Origin: an uncultured Bacilli bacterium
GTDB taxonomy: Bacteria > Bacillota_I > Bacilli_A > RF39 > UBA660
DNA: 14,318 bases
Direction of reading: 5' to 3'
Assembly (NCBI GenBank): GCA_910587535.1
Contig: CAJUKM010000034.1
Span: 1 to 14,318, forward strand
Part shown: one piece after another, positions 12,214 to 14,318 of the stretch
Position numbering within the stretch: the stretch's first letter is position 1
Layout: every line of letters begins with the position of its first letter
Notes under the pieces: generated by a model
What the model saw: only the letters and a program-made list of their open reading frames with translations
Database searches by the model: none
Told to the model about the DNA's origin: nothing
Position numbers and translations under genes: made by a program

Positions 12214-13273
12214 CTATATTTGATCCTTCTAGTTTAAGCCTTTGATCCTCAGTAACTAGAGCTTCTATAATAGGATCCAAATAACCGTCCATAACTTTTT
12301 CTAAATCCATTATAGAATAGTTGATTCTATGATCCGTAACTCTGTTTTGTGGATAGTTGTAAGTTCTAATCTTCTCTGAACGGTCTCCCGTACCTATTTT
12401 TGACTTACGTTCCATTCCCATCTGGGCTTCCTGTTTTCTAACTAATTCGTCGTTAATTTTAATTTTCAACCACTTCATCGCTTGTTCGCGATTCTTAACT
12501 TGGCTTCTCTCAGTTTGACAAGTGACGACTACACCTGTTGGAACATGGGTAAGTCTTACTGCAGAATTACTCGTATTTACTGATTGTCCTCCAGCTCCAC
12601 TGCTGTGGTATACATCCATTTTTATGTCAGATTCGTTTATATCTATACTTACATCTTCGACTTCAGGCATTACGAGTACAGTAGCTGTAGAAGTGTGAAC
12701 TCTACCCTGTGTTTCCGTTGCAGGTATTCTTTGTACTCTGTGAGATCCACTTTCATATTTTAACTTCGAATATACGCTTTCGCCCTTAATCATACATTCG
12801 ATCTGTGAATAACCTCCACTAGATCCCTCGACAGAATGGATGACTTCTATCTTCCAACCTTGCTTATCTGCATAATAAGAATACATTCTAAACAGATCTC
12901 CAGCAAAGATATTTGCTTCATCTCCGCCAGCTGCTCCACGAATTTCCATTATGATATTCTTCCCGTCGTTTTCATCTTTAGGGATCAACAATATTTCTAT
13001 TTCATGATATAGTCTATCGCGCAAAACCTCCAGAGATTCGATCTCTTCTCTGATCATCTCGCCCATTTCTGAATCGTTTTTCATGGCATTCAAATCTTCG
13101 AGGTCGCTTAAACACTTTTTATACTCGTCATATTTTATTACGGTCTCTTCGAGATCGCTTTTTTGTTTAGAGAGTTCTTTAAGTTTCTGAAAGTCACCTA
13201 AAACCTCTGGATCAGCTAATAACCTTTCCAGCTCTAAATACTTATCTTTAATAATTTTAAGTCTTTCATCCAT
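12203..13273 (-). CDS. prfA: Peptide chain release factor 1 (RF1)
   Basis: RF1 reads UAA and UAG in the ribosomal A site and triggers peptide release. The 356 residues equal the usual Bacillota length. Residues about 1-105 form the helical N-domain; Pro-Ala-Thr at 184-186 is the RF1-type codon-recognition tripeptide (RF2 has Ser-Pro-Phe), and Gly-Gly-Gln at 228-230, in Ser-Gly-Ala-Gly-Gly-Gln-Ser-Val-Asn, is the catalytic motif methylated by PrmC. The start is ATG 13273: AGGGAG lies about 10 bases before it, whereas the in-frame GTG at 13282 is one base from that site. It follows rpoE by 14 bases and overlaps prmC. Confidence 0.97.
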   Translation of the reverse strand: MDERLKIIKDKYLELERLLADPEVLGDFQKLKELSKQKSDLEETVIKYDEYKKCLSDLEDLNAMKNDSEMGEMIREEIESLEVLRDRLYHEIEILLIPKDENDGKNIIMEIRGAAGGDEANIFAGDLFRMYSYYADKQGWKIEVIHSVEGSSGGYSQIECMIKGESVYSKLKYESGSHRVQRIPATETQGRVHTSTATVLVMPEVEDVSIDINESDIKMDVYHSSGAGGQSVNTSNSAVRLTHVPTGVVVTCQTERSQVKNREQAMKWLKIKINDELVRKQEAQMGMERKSKIGTGDRSEKIRTYNYPQNRVTDHRINYSIMDLEKVMDGYLDPIIEALVTEDQRLKLEGSNIDGK

Positions 13274-13287
13274 CGAGTTCACACTCC

Positions 13288-13719
13288 CTATAGGTTAGAT
13301 TCGTCTTCTATATCGTCGACTATGACTAATTCGGATAGATCATCTTCCTCGACATCGTCATCTTCTGATTTAGCAGAATCCTCTGAGAAAATGTCCTCTT
13401 CAACAACACTCTGTTCATCTTCTAAAACGATATCCTCTTCGTCGTCATCTTCGAATGTTTCCATTCCCTTATTGTGCTTGATCTTTAAATCCCAGTAACC
13501 GTCCTCTAACATTATAAATCTTTTATCGGTACTCAAAAGTTCGAAGAAATCTCCTATGTGAGATTGGAACTCCTCATCGTCCATTCCTAAAAGCTTACCT
13601 ACTTCTTTAAAAAGATCGGTTATCTTCATCTTTTTTCCGTTGTTTTCGAGAATTATATGAGCGATGTCGTCGTAATTCATCATCTCTAATTCTTCTTCAG
13701 TCAATTCTATTTTTTTCAT
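13288..13719 (-). CDS. rpoE: RNA polymerase delta subunit RpoE
   Basis: Delta binds core RNA polymerase in Bacilli and relatives, helps recycling and affects promoter selectivity. The 143 residues have the standard two parts: an N-terminal HARE-HTH domain (about 1-85) opening Met-Lys-Lys-Ile-Glu-Leu-Thr-Glu-Glu-Glu-Leu and ending Gly-Tyr-Trp-Asp-Leu-Lys, then a disordered tail of almost only Asp, Glu, Ser and Val (about 90-143). The start is ATG 13719 with GGAGG 5 bases upstream; the ATG at 13731 overlaps that site and is rejected. A strong promoter precedes it, and prfA follows closely. In B. subtilis argS lies between ywiB and rpoE; it is missing here. Confidence 0.95.
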   Translation of the reverse strand: MKKIELTEEELEMMNYDDIAHIILENNGKKMKITDLFKEVGKLLGMDDEEFQSHIGDFFELLSTDKRFIMLEDGYWDLKIKHNKGMETFEDDDEEDIVLEDEQSVVEEDIFSEDSAKSEDDDVEEDDLSELVIVDDIEDESNL

Positions 13720-13794
13720 AATAGCCTCCATATATCAAATTATTATATGCTTTCAACTAGAAGTTGGATATTACATTAAATTTACTCGTACCAA

Positions 13795-13823
13795 ATTATT
13801 ACATATAATCGCACCTATGTCAA
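13795..13823 (-). promoter_or_regulatory. rpoE-prfA-prmC operon promoter
   Basis: Minus-strand -35 TTGACA (13818-13823, perfect), a 17-base spacer and -10 AATAAT (13795-13800). The predicted leader of about 70 bases contains a short inverted repeat around 13751-13768 (CAACT...AGTTG) without a T-run, which is probably not a terminator. Confidence 0.85.
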
Positions 13824-13830
13824 CTACTTA

Positions 13831-14181
13831 TCATACGAACTCTATCACAATAGTTTTATAGCTTCCTTCTGTACTTTCAATATTATATTTAATCGTGTAC
13901 TTTTTATCCACAATATCATAACTTAAACTGTTTACTTTTATATCGAATTTGAGTCTTTCATTCTTTAAAGTGATTATAGCCTCACTCCTTTTTTCATCCT
14001 TTCGGAGTTTAAATATCTCTTCCTGAGTTTCCCTCTGAAACTCGACACTATCTCCCAACTTGATTTTATAAGATACGTTATCTAATGAAAAAGAGAAACA
14101 TTCGTCTGTTTTTTTATACTCGACGGTTTTATCTATGACTACTTCCTCATCACTTTTAAAAATAAACCTTAACTTATCCAT
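13831..14181 (-). CDS. DUF1934/YwiB-like beta-barrel protein
   Basis: A 116-residue protein with no signal or membrane segment, composed almost wholly of alternating hydrophobic-polar strands (for example Arg-Leu-Lys-Phe-Asp-Ile-Lys-Val and Tyr-Lys-Thr-Ile-Val-Ile-Glu-Phe-Val at the end). Length, strand pattern and position just before rpoE fit DUF1934 (B. subtilis YwiB, beside argS-rpoE), a calycin-like barrel of unknown role; I have no diagnostic motif, so the family is a context-weighted call. The start is ATG 14181, because AGAGG sits 8 bases ahead; the in-frame GTG at 14190 overlaps that site. It has its own promoter, and no terminator is evident before the rpoE promoter. Confidence 0.75.
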   Translation of the reverse strand: MDKLRFIFKSDEEVVIDKTVEYKKTDECFSFSLDNVSYKIKLGDSVEFQRETQEEIFKLRKDEKRSEAIITLKNERLKFDIKVNSLSYDIVDKKYTIKYNIESTEGSYKTIVIEFV

Positions 14182-14210
14182 CGAACACACCTCTTAAAAA
14201 TTTTCGATTT

Positions 14211-14239
14211 ATTATACCATGCAGAATTTAATGAGACAA
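14211..14239 (-). promoter_or_regulatory. Promoter of the DUF1934-like gene
   Basis: Minus-strand -35 TTGTCT (14234-14239), a 17-base spacer and -10 TATAAT (14211-14216), about 30 bases before the ATG. Confidence 0.75.
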
Positions 14240-14318
14240 TGAAAAAGAATGGAAAATTACATATTCTATATTATAAAATGAAACCGGAATTGAGTGATGC
14301 CAGTGTAAATGAAAAAAT
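14239..14318 (+). CDS. Possible 5' end of a divergent gene, cut by the window edge
   Basis: From ATG 14239 the plus strand is open to the end of the window (26 codons; Met-Lys-Lys-Asn-Gly-Lys-Leu-His-Ile-Leu-Tyr-Tyr-Lys-Met-Lys-Pro). The ribosome site is poor (AATGAGAC) and the ATG overlaps the -35 box of the opposite promoter. It resembles no family I can name in this length. It may be the only plus-strand gene of the window, or chance. Confidence 0.2.
   Translation, partial: MKKNGKLHILYYKMKPELSDASVNEK

Noticed and set aside
13751..13768. Inverted repeat as terminator of the DUF1934-like gene
   Set aside because: The stem is short, there is no T-run on the minus strand, and it lies downstream of the rpoE promoter, so it is at most a leader hairpin.
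1..14318. tRNA, rRNA or insertion sequence
   Set aside because: No cloverleaf, rRNA-like stretch, transposase or terminal inverted repeats were seen by eye on either strand.

Overview
The window reads as a chromosomal segment from a low-G+C (by eye about one third G+C), endospore-forming member of the Bacillota. The evidence is three early sporulation genes (spoIIR, spoIID, spoIIQ), a gene for RNA polymerase delta (rpoE, typical of Bacilli and relatives), strong GGAGG-type ribosome binding sites, and a gene order recalling Bacillus subtilis (ywiB..rpoE, prfA-prmC..spoIIR..mntP..rpiB, murA..rpmE, ywzB..spoIID..spoIIQ, hpf-secA), here compressed into one run. I cannot name the species. All confident genes are on the minus strand, so transcription runs from high to low coordinates. 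The first 47 bases are not biological: they match an Illumina TruSeq P7/index adapter, so the left edge is an untrimmed contig end.

Layout in the direction of transcription. 14181-13831: a DUF1934/YwiB-like protein with its own promoter. 13719-10338: rpoE, prfA, prmC, spoIIR and mntP behind a strong TTGACA/AATAAT promoter, with a hairpin just before spoIIR. 10290-9037: murA with its own promoter. 8939-8727: rpmE with a hairpin leader and a terminator. 8658-4260: an apparent operon of an ATP-grasp protein, rpiB, a DUF1146 membrane protein, spoIID, spoIIQ, an unrecognised 183-residue protein and hpf, mostly overlapping or closely spaced, closed by a strong terminator. 4137-1639: secA with its own promoter and terminator. 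1493-372: an accessory two-gene cassette (HNH endonuclease plus an orphan 113-residue protein), bracketed by paired copies of a 12-bp repeat. 48-371: no intact gene; it holds a hairpin, one repeat pair and a fragment encoding a second SEC-C zinc motif.

The core genes cover translation (RF1, PrmC, L31, HPF), transcription (delta), wall precursor synthesis (MurA), protein export (SecA) and the sigma-F/sigma-E stage of sporulation: SpoIIR signals from forespore to mother cell, SpoIID remodels septal peptidoglycan, and SpoIIQ is the forespore side of the SpoIIQ-SpoIIIAH bridge.

The points most worth a second look are: the HNH cassette and its flanking repeats; the second SEC-C fragment downstream of secA; a SpoIIQ that appears to lack every LytM metal ligand; the 183-residue protein sitting where B. 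subtilis has spoIIID-mbl, which might be a very degenerate actin-like protein; and an RpiB lacking its conserved active-site histidine. I found no convincing wholly new defence or mobile system. The HNH cassette is the nearest candidate.
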